This document shows positions 52,127-61,843 of a DNA stretch of 64,000 nucleotides, in pieces. The notes under the pieces are model-generated. The model saw only the letters and a list, made by a program, of their open reading frames with translations, was not told the DNA's origin and ran no database searches. The translations under genes were made by a program, and so were the position numbers. The DNA is taken from the NCBI RefSeq assembly GCF_017355915.2, contig NZ_JAFEUV020000019.1:1-64000 (forward strand). The letters run 5' to 3'. Source of the DNA: Telluribacter roseus. GTDB lineage: Bacteria > Bacteroidota > Bacteroidia > Cytophagales > Spirosomataceae. How positions within the stretch are numbered: position 1 is the first letter of the stretch; each line of letters starts with the position of its first letter.

Positions 52127-53251
52127 TTATGCGTAGGTATTAAGCATCACCGGCATCACCAGCATCAGGATATCTTCATAATCTTCCTGCTCTACCGGAA
52201 TGATCAGTCCCGCCCGGTTAGGCGCCGACAGTTCGAAAGTCACGTTCTTGCAGGTAAGGTTGCTCAGGATCTCGATCAGGAACTTAGCGTTAAAGCCAAT
52301 CTCCATATCATCACCGTTGTACTCGCACATCAGCCTTTCGTTTGCCTCGTTGGAGTAGTCCAGGTCCTCGGCGGAAATGGACAGATCGTTGAGGCTCATC
52401 TTCAGGCGTACCTGGTGCGTGGTACGGTTGGAGTAGATCGAGATACGCTTCAGCGAGTTGAGCATTTCGGCCCGGTTGATCGTGAGCGTATTGGGATTAT
52501 TGGTAGGAATGGCGTTTTCGTAATCAGGGAAACGCTCATCGATCAGGCGACAGATCATCCGGATATTGCCAAAGCTAAAGAAGGCATTGGATGACGTAAA
52601 CTCCGCTTTAACAGCCAGATCCTCCGAAGGCAGACATGACTTCAGCAGGTTCAGCGCTTTGCGCTGGATAATCATGGATGTATCAGAGCTGGACTTGATG
52701 TCGCTGCGACGGTAGCGTACCAGGCGGTGGCCATCTGTAGCTACGAAGGTAGCGTTCTCGGTACCTATCTGCACAAACACCCCCGTCATGGCCGGGCGCA
52801 GATCATCAGTACTGGTAGCAAAAATGGTATTGGAAATGGCCGTAGCCAGCGAAGCCGACGACAACTCTACCGACTGACCGCGGTTGACCGATGGTGTCTT
52901 GGGGAAATCAATGGGGTTTTCGCCCGAAAGCTTATAGCGACCATTGTCCGAAACAATCTCAGTGCCGAAGGTTTCTTCGTCAACATTGAATGTAATGGGT
53001 TGCTCGGGAAGGCCCCTTAGTGTGTCCAGAAGAAGCTTGGCCGGTACCGCAATGGCGCCTTTGTCACCCGCTTCCACCTCAATTTCGGTAATCATGACCG
53101 TCTGCAGGTCTGAAGCCGTGACAGTAAGAGTGTTACCCTCCAGTTTAAATAAAAAGTTCTCCAGTATGGGCACGATCGGGTTCGTAGAAACGACACCGTT
53201 GATGGCCGATAGTTGTTTGAGGAGCACCGATGACGATACGACAAACTTCAT
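52127..53251 (-). CDS. dnaN: DNA polymerase III beta subunit (sliding clamp)
   Basis: A 374-residue clamp of three homologous domains. It starts MKFVVSSSVLLKQLSAINGVV, has the typical VPILENFLFKLEGNTLTVTASDLQT and GVFVQIGTENATFVATDGHRLVRY segments, and ends MLVMPVMLNTYA with the VMP-type terminus. The clamp encircles DNA and tethers the polymerase. It lies upstream of no replication gene here; gldG lies 157 bases upstream on the same strand. Confidence 0.95.
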   Translation of the reverse strand: MKFVVSSSVLLKQLSAINGVVSTNPIVPILENFLFKLEGNTLTVTASDLQTVMITEIEVEAGDKGAIAVPAKLLLDTLRGLPEQPITFNVDEETFGTEIVSDNGRYKLSGENPIDFPKTPSVNRGQSVELSSASLATAISNTIFATSTDDLRPAMTGVFVQIGTENATFVATDGHRLVRYRRSDIKSSSDTSMIIQRKALNLLKSCLPSEDLAVKAEFTSSNAFFSFGNIRMICRLIDERFPDYENAIPTNNPNTLTINRAEMLNSLKRISIYSNRTTHQVRLKMSLNDLSISAEDLDYSNEANERLMCEYNGDDMEIGFNAKFLIEILSNLTCKNVTFELSAPNRAGLIIPVEQEDYEDILMLVMPVMLNTYA

Positions 53252-53408
53252 AATACGCAGTGGCTATTTTTTCAGTTGACAGTTGACAAGTACAGTTCCT
53301 TTGGGGAGGAATGGGGCTTCTTATAGCTAAGATACTCACATTTCACACGTAAAGCCCAAATTTTCTCTGTAAAAAACAAAAGTAAAAAAAATAACGCACC
53401 TACGGCGT

Positions 53409-55064
53409 TCAGCGGCCAAATTTTCGGCGGCGCCAATAGTACCGGATCGCCCCGAAAATACCCACCAAGCCCACCGGCAGCATCAGGTTAAGCAGTTGCC
53501 AGCCAGTACGTTGCTCCTGTACCCGTACTTTGTCCAGCGGCCTGATGCTGATCTGTTTGGTACGGGCGGTAATAAGGCCCTGCGCGTCGGTCATGTAGTC
53601 GATGGCGTGCAGGATAAAATCCTTGTTGCCGTAGATGTTTTGTGACACCCGGTCGTAGCCAAGAGGCAGGGGAGCGTTGCGGCGGTAGTCGAAGTCATTG
53701 ATTACTACATCCCCGTCGGAGCAGACTAATACCCGACCCGCTTCACCCTGCGCCTTGAAGGTAGCTGATCGTGGGTCAGAGGGCAGGATCCGGTTCTGGA
53801 ACAAGGAAGAAAACTGGCCTTCCAGTAGTATAGCCGCTAGTTTTACTCCGGAATTGTATTCATTAGGCGCTGGTTGCTGACGAGCTTCGTTATAAGCCAC
53901 CAGGGCCGGAGCGTTCAGCATCTTGGTATAAGGGGACGTCATAAGCAACGGACTCTTCCTGAGTCCAGCTGCACCTCCGACAGTATCAATGGAGCTCAGG
54001 AACCGGGTAAGAACAATGTCGGTATTGCGTGTAATAGGGTGGTTGCCGAAGTTGTTGAGCAGCGGGAAAAAGCGCCAGGGCAGGGGCTGTATCTGCGGAG
54101 CATCGCCCATGTTACCTACGTTGAGCGGGATCAGGGCTGCATTCAGGTCTTTGATCAGATTGGTATTGACCCGTACGCCCCACCGGAAGAAAAGGTCACT
54201 CAGGTTGAGGTCCAGTGGCTGGGCAAAGGTACCTTCCATACTGACGCTATCTACCCGGGCCCCATCCACGAAGAACAAGGCATTACCGCCATTGACCACG
54301 TACTGATCCAGCTTGTACTTCTCGTCGTCGGTAAAGGGCTGGTCGGGCTTAAGTACCAGCAGGGCGTCCAGTCCCTCATAGGAGTTAGGATTATTCACAT
54401 CCAGAAATACATCGTAGCTCTGCTGCAGCGTAGCGATCAGGTCGGATAGGCGTGCCGGAGAGATAGTAGTATGACTTACCAGCAGGCCTACCCGCTTTCG
54501 CTCCTGCGGTGCCAGCAGGCGAATGGCCGAAGCCAGTTCAAACTCTACTCCCTCGAATGATTGGTTGAGTTGTTCTTCGGAGCTGCTGCTGCGGTTGCCT
54601 TTCAGGAGTTGCACGGGTACCCCCAAGGTATCCGCCTGTACAATAGCACCCGGGAAGATAAGCTTTTCAGTACGTTTGCCGTCCTCATTGGCGAAGAGGT
54701 TGGTAGGGGTAAGGCCACGGTCTACCAACTGCTGGTATTGCCGTCGGCGCTGATCTTCGGAAGTAGCTGCCGAGGGGTCTATGAACTGGAAGGTAAGGCG
54801 ACCGTTGGCGTAGGCTTCAAATTCTTCCAGCGTTTCGCGGGTAGCGCTTTCCAGTCGTTCAAATCCGGGGGGGAAATCGCCGGATAAGTACACGGCTACG
54901 TGTACATCGCGGTCGAGATTCTGCAGAAGCTGCTTGGTGGCTTCTGAAATAGTATAGCGTTTGTCTTCGGTAAGGTCCCAGCGAACATAGAGATAAGAAG
55001 CCAGCCAGTTGAGGCCAATAATCGCTGCTAACAGTATGATAAAGCGAAGGAGTGATTTTTTCAT
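53409..55064 (-). CDS. gldG: gliding-motility-associated ABC transporter auxiliary protein GldG
   Basis: A 551-residue protein from the ATG at 55064; the open frame extends to 55100 but the membrane anchor begins at MKKSLLRFIILLAAIIGLNWL. GldG features: YVRWDLTEDKRYTISEATKQLLQNLDRDVHVAVYLSGDFPPGFERL, a GIFT-like periplasmic domain (ALLVLKPDQPFTDDEKYKLDQYVVNGGNALFFVDG) and a C-terminal span before RYYWRRRKFGR. GldG works with GldF and GldA in an ABC system needed for gliding in Flavobacterium. The gldF gene is not adjacent here. Confidence 0.9.
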   Translation of the reverse strand: MKKSLLRFIILLAAIIGLNWLASYLYVRWDLTEDKRYTISEATKQLLQNLDRDVHVAVYLSGDFPPGFERLESATRETLEEFEAYANGRLTFQFIDPSAATSEDQRRRQYQQLVDRGLTPTNLFANEDGKRTEKLIFPGAIVQADTLGVPVQLLKGNRSSSSEEQLNQSFEGVEFELASAIRLLAPQERKRVGLLVSHTTISPARLSDLIATLQQSYDVFLDVNNPNSYEGLDALLVLKPDQPFTDDEKYKLDQYVVNGGNALFFVDGARVDSVSMEGTFAQPLDLNLSDLFFRWGVRVNTNLIKDLNAALIPLNVGNMGDAPQIQPLPWRFFPLLNNFGNHPITRNTDIVLTRFLSSIDTVGGAAGLRKSPLLMTSPYTKMLNAPALVAYNEARQQPAPNEYNSGVKLAAILLEGQFSSLFQNRILPSDPRSATFKAQGEAGRVLVCSDGDVVINDFDYRRNAPLPLGYDRVSQNIYGNKDFILHAIDYMTDAQGLITARTKQISIRPLDKVRVQEQRTGWQLLNLMLPVGLVGIFGAIRYYWRRRKFGR

Positions 55065-55101
55065 GTAGCTATAACGCCCGTTGGTCAGGCAAAAATACAA
55101 A

Positions 55102-55127
55102 AAAGAGAGGCTTAAAAGCCTCTCTTT
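55102..55127 (-). terminator. terminator of the phytanoyl-CoA dioxygenase gene
   Basis: A 12-bp stem (55102-55113 with 55116-55127). On the minus strand it is followed by a T-run (CTCTCTTTTTTG), so it ends the gene at 55152 and separates it from gldG. Confidence 0.8.
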
Positions 55128-55151
55128 CTATTTTGGCGTATAGGTACGTGG

Positions 55152-56162
55152 CTACTTTAGTGAATCCTCGGCCTGAGGAAGGGCCGGATTGTTATAGATG
55201 TACATGCCGTTGTACTCCTGCTTCACGGGTACTGCGTGGATGTTGCTCCGGTGGAAAGGCAGGGCTTGCTCGGTGGAGTAGTGACACACAAATGATTTGC
55301 GGGTCTGCTCCGGGTTCAGGATGGGACCTCCACCATGAGCCAGCGCCGAGTGCCAGATAAGTACATCACCCTTCTTGATCAGGAGTGTCTCTTTCGGAAG
55401 ATTATGCTCTTCGCAGGTCCTGTTGAGGTAGTCAGCAAATTCCAGCGGAGTGCGGGGTGAGTTAGGCTTCCACAGGATACCGGTACCGAAGTTGAACTTA
55501 GGGATGCGGTGGGAGCCGATGTAGTAAAACAGAGGTCCGGAGTCAATCTTGATGTCTTCCAGCGCGATCCAGGCGGCCGCGAGGTGGCTGGGGATCTTAG
55601 CGGTTACCCAGGGGAAGTCCTGGTGGGTAGGCTGCTGGCTTCCGTACAGGAATACCAGGCTCTGCATCACTACCACCTGCTGGTTAAATATAGCTTCCAG
55701 GAAAGCAACAATGGAAGGATGAGCCATAAGCTTCTTGCCAGCCACCGACGAGTTATGGAAGTCATTAAACTTCACAAACTTGCCGCGCAACGCCTCCTTA
55801 GGGAATTCGCTGATGTTACGCTCCTGATTAGGCTTAAACTCATCCCGGTCAATCCGGACATTAAGGAAGTGGCGTTCGGGATGGTCCAGGATCTCTTCAA
55901 CATCCTGCCAGAACCGGTCGACCATCTCGTGCGGTATGATTTGCTCCAGTACTACATACCCTTTGTCGTGCCAGTGGCTGAGCTTATCGGCCATGTCGTA
56001 AGGTACTTTGAAGCGGGGCGGGTTCTTAGCCAGGAAGTCGGCAATGGGAGGATTGGGGCGGTCGATCCAGGGAAGCGTAGAGGGATCAAATTCGGTCAAA
56101 GGAAAGAATTTGTCCTTGGCAACGTCAACCTTATGCTTGATGCGTTGGATAATAGTACTCAT
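55152..56162 (-). CDS. phytanoyl-CoA dioxygenase (PhyH) family protein
   Basis: A 336-residue Fe(II)/2-oxoglutarate oxygenase. The double-stranded helix supplies the iron ligands His and Asp in THQDFPWV and the distal His in WHSALAHGGGPI, with the 2-oxoglutarate-binding Arg in NPEQTRKSFVCHYS. The N-terminal helix region (DKLSHWHDKGYVVLEQIIPHEMVDRFWQDVEEIL) is typical of PhyH. The substrate is unknown; relatives hydroxylate lipids or natural products. It has its own terminator and stands alone. Confidence 0.87.
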   Translation of the reverse strand: MSTIIQRIKHKVDVAKDKFFPLTEFDPSTLPWIDRPNPPIADFLAKNPPRFKVPYDMADKLSHWHDKGYVVLEQIIPHEMVDRFWQDVEEILDHPERHFLNVRIDRDEFKPNQERNISEFPKEALRGKFVKFNDFHNSSVAGKKLMAHPSIVAFLEAIFNQQVVVMQSLVFLYGSQQPTHQDFPWVTAKIPSHLAAAWIALEDIKIDSGPLFYYIGSHRIPKFNFGTGILWKPNSPRTPLEFADYLNRTCEEHNLPKETLLIKKGDVLIWHSALAHGGGPILNPEQTRKSFVCHYSTEQALPFHRSNIHAVPVKQEYNGMYIYNNPALPQAEDSLK

Positions 56163-56272
56163 AGCAATGATGTGTTAGTGGCTGTAGCGGTGTATTCTTT
56201 ACAAAATACGCCACTACAGCCACTTTACTACATATGCTATATTAATTTTATCTAACGGTCAATACCGGCTGA

Positions 56273-58645
56273 TTATCTGCTCTTTCGGGTACGTTTGCCG
56301 TGGGAACCACCTCTGTCAACTTTTGAAGAGGAGGAGGTGCCTCTAGACGTGGAGGAGCCTCTTCCGCCTCTGCCTCCTGAGCGGGAGCCAGACTTGGCGG
56401 CCTCAACGCGGCGGCTGCGCCTGGTGGCGTTAGGGTCACCCTCCAGCAGCAGGTCCATACTGCGACGAGCCAGGTTCACCTCCTTCACCCGTACTTTTAC
56501 CGCATCACCAAAGGTGTAGATCTTCTTGGTCTTCTGCCCGATCAGGCGGTAGTTGTCTTTATCCAGTTCGTAGTAGTCATCATCCAGATCAGTCATGCGT
56601 ACAAGACCTTCGGAGGCGGTTTCAGTAATCTCAACGAACATACCGAAGTCTGTAACGCCGGTAATAATACCGTCAAAGACGCGACCCTCTTCCATACTAC
56701 CCATGTACTCGATCTGCTTGTACTTGATTGAGGCACGCTCAGCCTCGGCGGCCAGGCGTTCCCGCTCCGACGAATGCTTACTGGCCGACTCATAAAATTC
56801 TTTATCAACCGATGTGCCGCCATCAAGGTAGTGCTGCAGCAGACGGTGGGCCATTACGTCGGGGTAGCGGCGTATAGGCGAGGTAAAGTGGGAGTACCGG
56901 CGGAAGGCCAGACCAAAGTGTCCCAGGTCTTCGGTGCTGTACCGGGCTTTGGCCATGGTACGTACCGCTAGCTGCTCGATCAGGTTCTGCTCTGGTTTCC
57001 CCTCCACCTCTTCCAGCATGTTGTTCATGGAGCTGGCAATCTTTTTCTCGTCTTCTACCTCTATCGAGTATCCCAGCTTAGCTACGAAAGTAGAGAAGGT
57101 CTTAAGCTTTTCGGGGTCCGGTGACTCGTGTACCCGGTACACCATAGTATTTTTGTCCTTACCCTTCGACATAGAGTATACGTACTCCGCCACCCGCTTG
57201 TTGGCCAGCAGCATAAACTCTTCAATGAGCTTATGAGTATCCTTACGCTCCTTCTGATAAATACCCAGTGGCTTACCGTTCTCGTCCAGCTTGAAACGTA
57301 CTTCTACGGTCTCGAAGTTAATAGCGCCCCTCCGGAAGCGCTCGCGACGGAGCTGCTTGGCTATCTGGTTGAGAAGCGTCAGCTCTTCGGGAAAATCACC
57401 GGCGCCGGTATCCAGTACTTCCTGTGCTTCCTCGTAAGAAAAGCGACGGTCGGAGTGGATAATGGTACGTCCAAACCACTCGTTCAGAATCTTCCCCTTG
57501 GGGGTTAGTTCAAACACCGCCGAAAACGCCAGACGATCCTCATGAGGACGTAGTGAACACAGGTTGTTCGATAGCTTCTCGGGTAGCATAGGTACCGTCC
57601 GGTCTACCAGGTATACCGAAGTAGCCCGTCGGTAAGCTTCGTTTTCCAGCTCCGTATTGGGCTGTATGTAATGCGACACATCGGCAATATGAACGCCTAT
57701 CTCCACATTACCTTCATCCAGAAAACGGACCGATAGCGCATCGTCAAAATCCTTGGCATCGACCGGGTCAATGGTGAAGGTAGTGATGGGGCGGAAGTCG
57801 CGTCGCCTGGCGGCTTCGTCTTCGGGAATGGCGTCGGGGATAGCCTGAGCCTCCTTTTCGACATCTTCCGGGAAGCGGTAAGGCAGACCAAACTCGGCCA
57901 GGATGGCGTGCATCTCGGCGTTGTTGTTACCGGCTTGTCCCAGTACTTCTATGATTTGTCCTTCGGCCTGCCGGGTACGGGTAGGCCACTGGATGATCTT
58001 TACAATCACTTTGTCGCGCTCCTGAGCCTTGCCGAGCTGGTCCAGTGTCACATGGATAGGTGCGTACAGCTTGCGGTTGTCGGGCTGTACCAGGGCGTAC
58101 TTAGGCCAAATCTCAACCGTACCTACTACTTCAGGTCGGCCGCGCTCGAGTATATCCGTCACCCGGCCTTCCAGCTTCTGGCCGCGTGCGCGTCCGTCAC
58201 TGAATACCTGTACCCGTACAGTATCGCCATCCACGGCTCCCCGCAGATCGTCGGTATCAACGTAGATGTCATTCTCCTGGCCTTCCACCACCACAAAGGC
58301 AAAATTCTTATTCACGTGGTCCACCCGTCCTACCACGCCCGTCTGCGCAGTAGTGGGAGCTATGGAGTAGGTGCCGTCCGACTGGCGAAGCAGGCGCCCC
58401 GACTCGTGCAGCTCGTGGATGATCTCGTTGAAAAGGTGGCGGAGCTTTTTGTCTTCCACCCCGAAGTGATCGTGTATATCGGCCTGGCGGAAGTGTTGTT
58501 CATTATTGATCTCAAAGAAAGCGGCAATATCGGCTTTCAGCTCATCAATGAACGATAGTATATTGTTTTGCCGGCCACCGGATCTCTTTTCACGGCCGCC
58601 GGACTTCTTTTCTTTAAATTCTCTTTTAGGTCTTTTATCCTTCAT
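56273..58645 (-). CDS. rnr: ribonuclease R
   Basis: A 790-residue exoribonuclease. The N-terminus is basic and Gly/Arg-rich, followed by a helix-turn-helix and cold-shock domains (about 40-240). The RNB catalytic domain has TIDPVDAKDFDDALSV with the four-Asp metal cluster. An S1 domain (GIITGVTDFGMFVEI) follows and the protein ends in a Ser/Gly/Arg tail. RNase R degrades structured RNA 3 prime to 5 prime. The Ser/Gly/Arg-rich tail is long compared with E. coli RNase R. Confidence 0.93.
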   Translation of the reverse strand: MKDKRPKREFKEKKSGGREKRSGGRQNNILSFIDELKADIAAFFEINNEQHFRQADIHDHFGVEDKKLRHLFNEIIHELHESGRLLRQSDGTYSIAPTTAQTGVVGRVDHVNKNFAFVVVEGQENDIYVDTDDLRGAVDGDTVRVQVFSDGRARGQKLEGRVTDILERGRPEVVGTVEIWPKYALVQPDNRKLYAPIHVTLDQLGKAQERDKVIVKIIQWPTRTRQAEGQIIEVLGQAGNNNAEMHAILAEFGLPYRFPEDVEKEAQAIPDAIPEDEAARRRDFRPITTFTIDPVDAKDFDDALSVRFLDEGNVEIGVHIADVSHYIQPNTELENEAYRRATSVYLVDRTVPMLPEKLSNNLCSLRPHEDRLAFSAVFELTPKGKILNEWFGRTIIHSDRRFSYEEAQEVLDTGAGDFPEELTLLNQIAKQLRRERFRRGAINFETVEVRFKLDENGKPLGIYQKERKDTHKLIEEFMLLANKRVAEYVYSMSKGKDKNTMVYRVHESPDPEKLKTFSTFVAKLGYSIEVEDEKKIASSMNNMLEEVEGKPEQNLIEQLAVRTMAKARYSTEDLGHFGLAFRRYSHFTSPIRRYPDVMAHRLLQHYLDGGTSVDKEFYESASKHSSERERLAAEAERASIKYKQIEYMGSMEEGRVFDGIITGVTDFGMFVEITETASEGLVRMTDLDDDYYELDKDNYRLIGQKTKKIYTFGDAVKVRVKEVNLARRSMDLLLEGDPNATRRSRRVEAAKSGSRSGGRGGRGSSTSRGTSSSSKVDRGGSHGKRTRKSR

Positions 58646-58761
58646 TGCTAATACAGATTATGTAGTATATATAGAGCCGCAGAAATCCATGAACAAAGAG
58701 GGGGTACTCCTCAGGATTCTGGTCCGAGGGTGTATAGTTTCAGTACAACTTACTATACTCT

Positions 58762-59517
58762 CTATATGTTTTCCAACCGGACCTGCTGCGGCCGGTCCAG
58801 GTTTTGTTCGGGTATGGTAGGCAGATAATTCATCCGCAGATACAACTGAGCCAGTACTACTACGTCTTCGCAGCAGTAGCGGCAGATCTTCGGAATGTCT
58901 TTTTCTTCGTAGAAGACGCGGGTCACTTGATTGCCGCTCATTTCGTCCTTGCTACTGGCCACCCCAAATACCGCAGCCAGCAGGTCCAGAGAGGTAGCTC
59001 CTTTAAAATCACCAAACTTCCAGAGCTCCATAGTATCCTGGTGCAGGATCTCCCAGGGCTTCTTACCGGATAGCTGCAGGGCACGAGGTAGCTCTATACC
59101 GTGGATGAGCATACGACGGCAGATATACGGAAAGTCAAACTCCTTGCCGTTGTGGGCGCACAGGATCAGCTGGTCGGGTGGGTACTTTTCTACCAGTGCC
59201 TTGAACTCGCGGAGAAGGGTAGCTTCGTCGTCGTGTGCGAAAGTCCGTACCCGAAAGCAGACTTCGTCCTGTTCGTTCCAGTAGAAGGCTCCAAATCCGA
59301 TGCAGACGATCCGGCCAAACTCGGCAAAGATACCCGCCTGGTCATAGAAGATCTCGGCGTCGGTCTGGGGATAATCTTCTTTGCGTAGCCGGTGGGCCTT
59401 CTTACTCCATAGCTGCTGCATACGATCGCTCAGGTGGTCATAGGCAGGTACGGAGGCTACGGTTTCGATATCAAGGAGTAGTAGATTTTTGGCGCGGCGA
59501 CGAAATTCAGAGTTCAT
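58762..59517 (-). CDS. PolB-like 3'-5' exonuclease domain protein
   Basis: A 251-residue DEDD-family nuclease. Motif ExoI is LLLDIETVA (Asp16, Glu18), ExoII is CAHNGKEFDFPYICRRM and ExoIII is CCEDVVVLAQLYL. This matches the stand-alone predicted 3 prime-5 prime exonuclease related to the proofreading domain of DNA polymerase B. Its cellular substrate is not known. Confidence 0.85.
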   Translation of the reverse strand: MNSEFRRRAKNLLLLDIETVASVPAYDHLSDRMQQLWSKKAHRLRKEDYPQTDAEIFYDQAGIFAEFGRIVCIGFGAFYWNEQDEVCFRVRTFAHDDEATLLREFKALVEKYPPDQLILCAHNGKEFDFPYICRRMLIHGIELPRALQLSGKKPWEILHQDTMELWKFGDFKGATSLDLLAAVFGVASSKDEMSGNQVTRVFYEEKDIPKICRYCCEDVVVLAQLYLRMNYLPTIPEQNLDRPQQVRLENI

Positions 59518-59607
59518 ACAGGAAGAGTGGCAAAAGCATAATCCGCCGGAGCGGCAACTGAGTTTTGGGTAAGAGCCTGAGTGGGCCCTTACCCAAAATG
59601 GACAGCA

Positions 59608-60021
59608 CTACTCGTGAAGTACACCTTCCAGCCCCAGCGGAGCTATCTCAATGATGTTATCTTCAACGATGCTGTCCGGCACGAAGATAAACTTTTTATC
59701 GTAAATCTGGCTCCCGATAAAGTAGCTCACCCAGTATTCATTGTTCAGGTGAAATACATCCGGCATGATCGGCTCTACAACTACGTGGTCATTGGGTTGT
59801 ATCTCGGCAAAGAAATGACGCAGGGTAGAGGTACGCTGCTCGGAATCGGTACCCGACTCAGTATTGCTATATCCTTTGGAGGTGACAAATACATTGTTGA
59901 TTACAACCTCATTGCGGTTCAATAATACGACGTGCCACTCCGGTTGATTCAGTTCATTTATATTTCGTACGATGGCAACCTGTATGCCTTCAACGGGTAA
60001 GAATTCAATGTCTTTTTTCAT
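59608..60021 (-). CDS. conserved protein of unknown function upstream-coupled to lipB
   Basis: A 137-residue soluble protein with beta-rich segments (IEFLPVEGIQVAIVRN, WHVVLLNRNEVVINNVFVTSKGY) and a closing IAPLGLEGVLHE. No signal peptide, membrane span or catalytic motif is visible. It overlaps the end of lipB by four bases, so the two are co-translated. I do not recognise a named family. Confidence 0.7.
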   Translation of the reverse strand: MKKDIEFLPVEGIQVAIVRNINELNQPEWHVVLLNRNEVVINNVFVTSKGYSNTESGTDSEQRTSTLRHFFAEIQPNDHVVVEPIMPDVFHLNNEYWVSYFIGSQIYDKKFIFVPDSIVEDNIIEIAPLGLEGVLHE

Positions 60022-60761
60022 GTATCTATACGTTGTGTTGATGTTTCTACCAGATCCATTTCAAACAGAACGGCCAGGTGGTTCTTTAATGTATGGGCTA
60101 CTTCTTCCATGACTACCGCATGTCCCAGCTCTGATTCGATGGACGTTACGGCTTTATCCTGAATCCCGCAGGGTACTATATGCCCGAAGTACGACAGGTC
60201 GGTATTGACGTTCAGAGCGAAGCCGTGCATGGTAACCCACCGGCTTGATTTTACACCCATCGCACAGATCTTGCGCGGGTTGCGCTGCTCCACGTAGTCG
60301 AGCCATACGCCCGTCAGGCCTTCAATCCGTCCGGCATCCAGTCCGTAGTCCGCCAGTGTCAGGATGATACCTTCTTCCAGCATCCGCATGTAGCGGTGAA
60401 TATCCGTAAAGAAGTTATCGAGGTCCAGGATCGGGTAGCCTACCAGTTGACCGGGACCGTGGTAGGTAATATCACCACCCCGGTTGATCTTATAGTACCG
60501 CGCCTGTTTATGGTCCAGCTCCTCGGTATCCAGTAGCAGGTGCTCCGGCTTACCGCTCTTGCCAAGCGTGTACACGTGAGGGTGCTGGCAAAAGAGCAGG
60601 TAGTTGGGAGTCAGCACCTGTGCTTCGGGCTCTGCATTGCGATTTTGGATCTTGGTGGCGATGATGTCAGCGAACAGCTGTTCCTGGTAGTCCCAGGCCT
60701 GCTGGTAGTCGATCAGTCCCAGATCACGAAACTCAACGTGCTTATTAATGCGGGTATTCAT
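60018..60761 (-). CDS. lipB: octanoyl-[acyl carrier protein]-protein N-octanoyltransferase LipB
   Basis: A 247-residue lipoate-biosynthesis enzyme. Family motifs are RGGDITYHGPGQLVGYPILDL, the catalytic Lys in AMGVKSSRWVTMHGFALNV, and the catalytic Cys in HIVPCGI. LipB moves octanoate from acyl carrier protein to the lipoyl domains of 2-oxoacid dehydrogenases and GcvH. The downstream hypothetical gene overlaps it by four bases. Confidence 0.94.
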   Translation of the reverse strand: MNTRINKHVEFRDLGLIDYQQAWDYQEQLFADIIATKIQNRNAEPEAQVLTPNYLLFCQHPHVYTLGKSGKPEHLLLDTEELDHKQARYYKINRGGDITYHGPGQLVGYPILDLDNFFTDIHRYMRMLEEGIILTLADYGLDAGRIEGLTGVWLDYVEQRNPRKICAMGVKSSRWVTMHGFALNVNTDLSYFGHIVPCGIQDKAVTSIESELGHAVVMEEVAHTLKNHLAVLFEMDLVETSTQRIDT

Positions 60762-60857
60762 TTAGCTGTATGAAGTAGTTTCCAACAGGTCAGTCGGCTA
60801 CGAAAGTACTTTCATTAGCAGAAGACCTATGTAAATTAACGTTAAATTAGGCTAAAA

Positions 60858-61223
60858 ATGTTCGGGATGGCACAACATAATGATACCGGCAACTGGGGGG
60901 AAAAGAAAGCGGTAGAGTACCTGCAGGGCAAAGGCTACGAAATAGTAGTCAAAAACTACCGTCACCGCCACGCCGAGATAGACCTGATCGCCAGGAAAGG
61001 AAAGCTACTGATATTCGTAGAGGTAAAGACCCGCACCGGTACGGGCTACGGCCTGCCGGAGGAGTTTGTGAATTACAGCAAGGCCAAGCTGGTCATGAAG
61101 GCGGCCGAAGGATATATCTTCGATACTGACTGGCACTTCGATGTCCGGTTTGATATTATTTCCATCATCCTATTTCCGGATGGAGGCATCAATATCCGAC
61201 ACATTGAAGATGCTTTTTGTTAG
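60858..61223 (+). CDS. YraN/UPF0102 endonuclease-fold protein
   Basis: A 121-residue restriction-endonuclease-fold protein. The core is NWGEKKAVEYLQGKGYEIVVKNYRHRHAEIDLIARKGKLLIFVEVKTRTGTGYG, with the PD-(D/E)xK-like acidic and Lys residues (EIDLIA, FVEVKTR). An alternative start at Met4 is possible. Biological role is unsettled. Confidence 0.88.
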   Translation: MFGMAQHNDTGNWGEKKAVEYLQGKGYEIVVKNYRHRHAEIDLIARKGKLLIFVEVKTRTGTGYGLPEEFVNYSKAKLVMKAAEGYIFDTDWHFDVRFDIISIILFPDGGINIRHIEDAFC

Positions 61224-61234
61224 CTGCTATGGTA

Positions 61235-61262
61235 AGCAGTGCCACCTACAGGTGGCACTGCT
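61235..61262. terminator. hairpin between convergent yraN and fRMsr genes
   Basis: A 12-bp stem (61235-61246 with 61251-61262) around TACA. The T-run is weak. Confidence 0.6.
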
Positions 61263-61299
61263 CAGTCTCTTTTATGAGTAGCGGTGGCACCAAGGGCCA

Positions 61300-61785
61300 C
61301 TACAGCTTCCGCTCAAGTAGCCTCATGATGCGCTCCAGGCCTTCGGCATCGGCCTCACTGAAGTCATCGAGCTGGTCGCTATCCACATCCAGTACCATGG
61401 CTACGGTACCGTTGCGGTGGAAAACCGGTACTACGATCTCGGAGCGGGATGCGGAGCTACAGGCTATATGGCCGGGGAAAGCCTCTACATCGGGTACAAT
61501 GATGGTTTCACGGCGGGTGTAGCAGGCTCCGCAGACGCCCTTATGGAAAGGGATGCGGGTACAGGCAATGGGTCCCTGGAAGGGTCCGAGTACCAGCTGT
61601 CCTTCTTTAGTGATATAAAAACCTACCCAGAAGAATCCGAATGCTTCTTTCAGCGCGGCGGCTACGTTAGCCAGGTTAGCCGTCAAGTCGCTCTCGTCTT
61701 CAATCAGCGCAGCTATCTGTGGGTATAAAGCCTCATAGATAGCGGCACGATCGGTGGTGGTAGGTATGGTAAGTGTTTCTGCCAT
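61300..61785 (-). CDS. msrC: free methionine-(R)-sulfoxide reductase (GAF domain)
   Basis: A 161-residue GAF-domain reductase. The catalytic cysteines correspond to E. coli fRMsr Cys84, Cys94 and Cys118: Cys75 in GPIACTRIP, Cys85 in GVCGACY and Cys109 in HIACSSASRSEIVVPV; an extra Cys88 is present. The enzyme reduces free methionine-R-sulfoxide in the cytoplasm. Confidence 0.92.
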   Translation of the reverse strand: MAETLTIPTTTDRAAIYEALYPQIAALIEDESDLTANLANVAAALKEAFGFFWVGFYITKEGQLVLGPFQGPIACTRIPFHKGVCGACYTRRETIIVPDVEAFPGHIACSSASRSEIVVPVFHRNGTVAMVLDVDSDQLDDFSEADAEGLERIMRLLERKL

Positions 61786-61843
61786 GGGTAATGGGTACTT
61801 TATCTGCTATCAAAATACCAGAACGTAGATTAAATCAGAAAAG

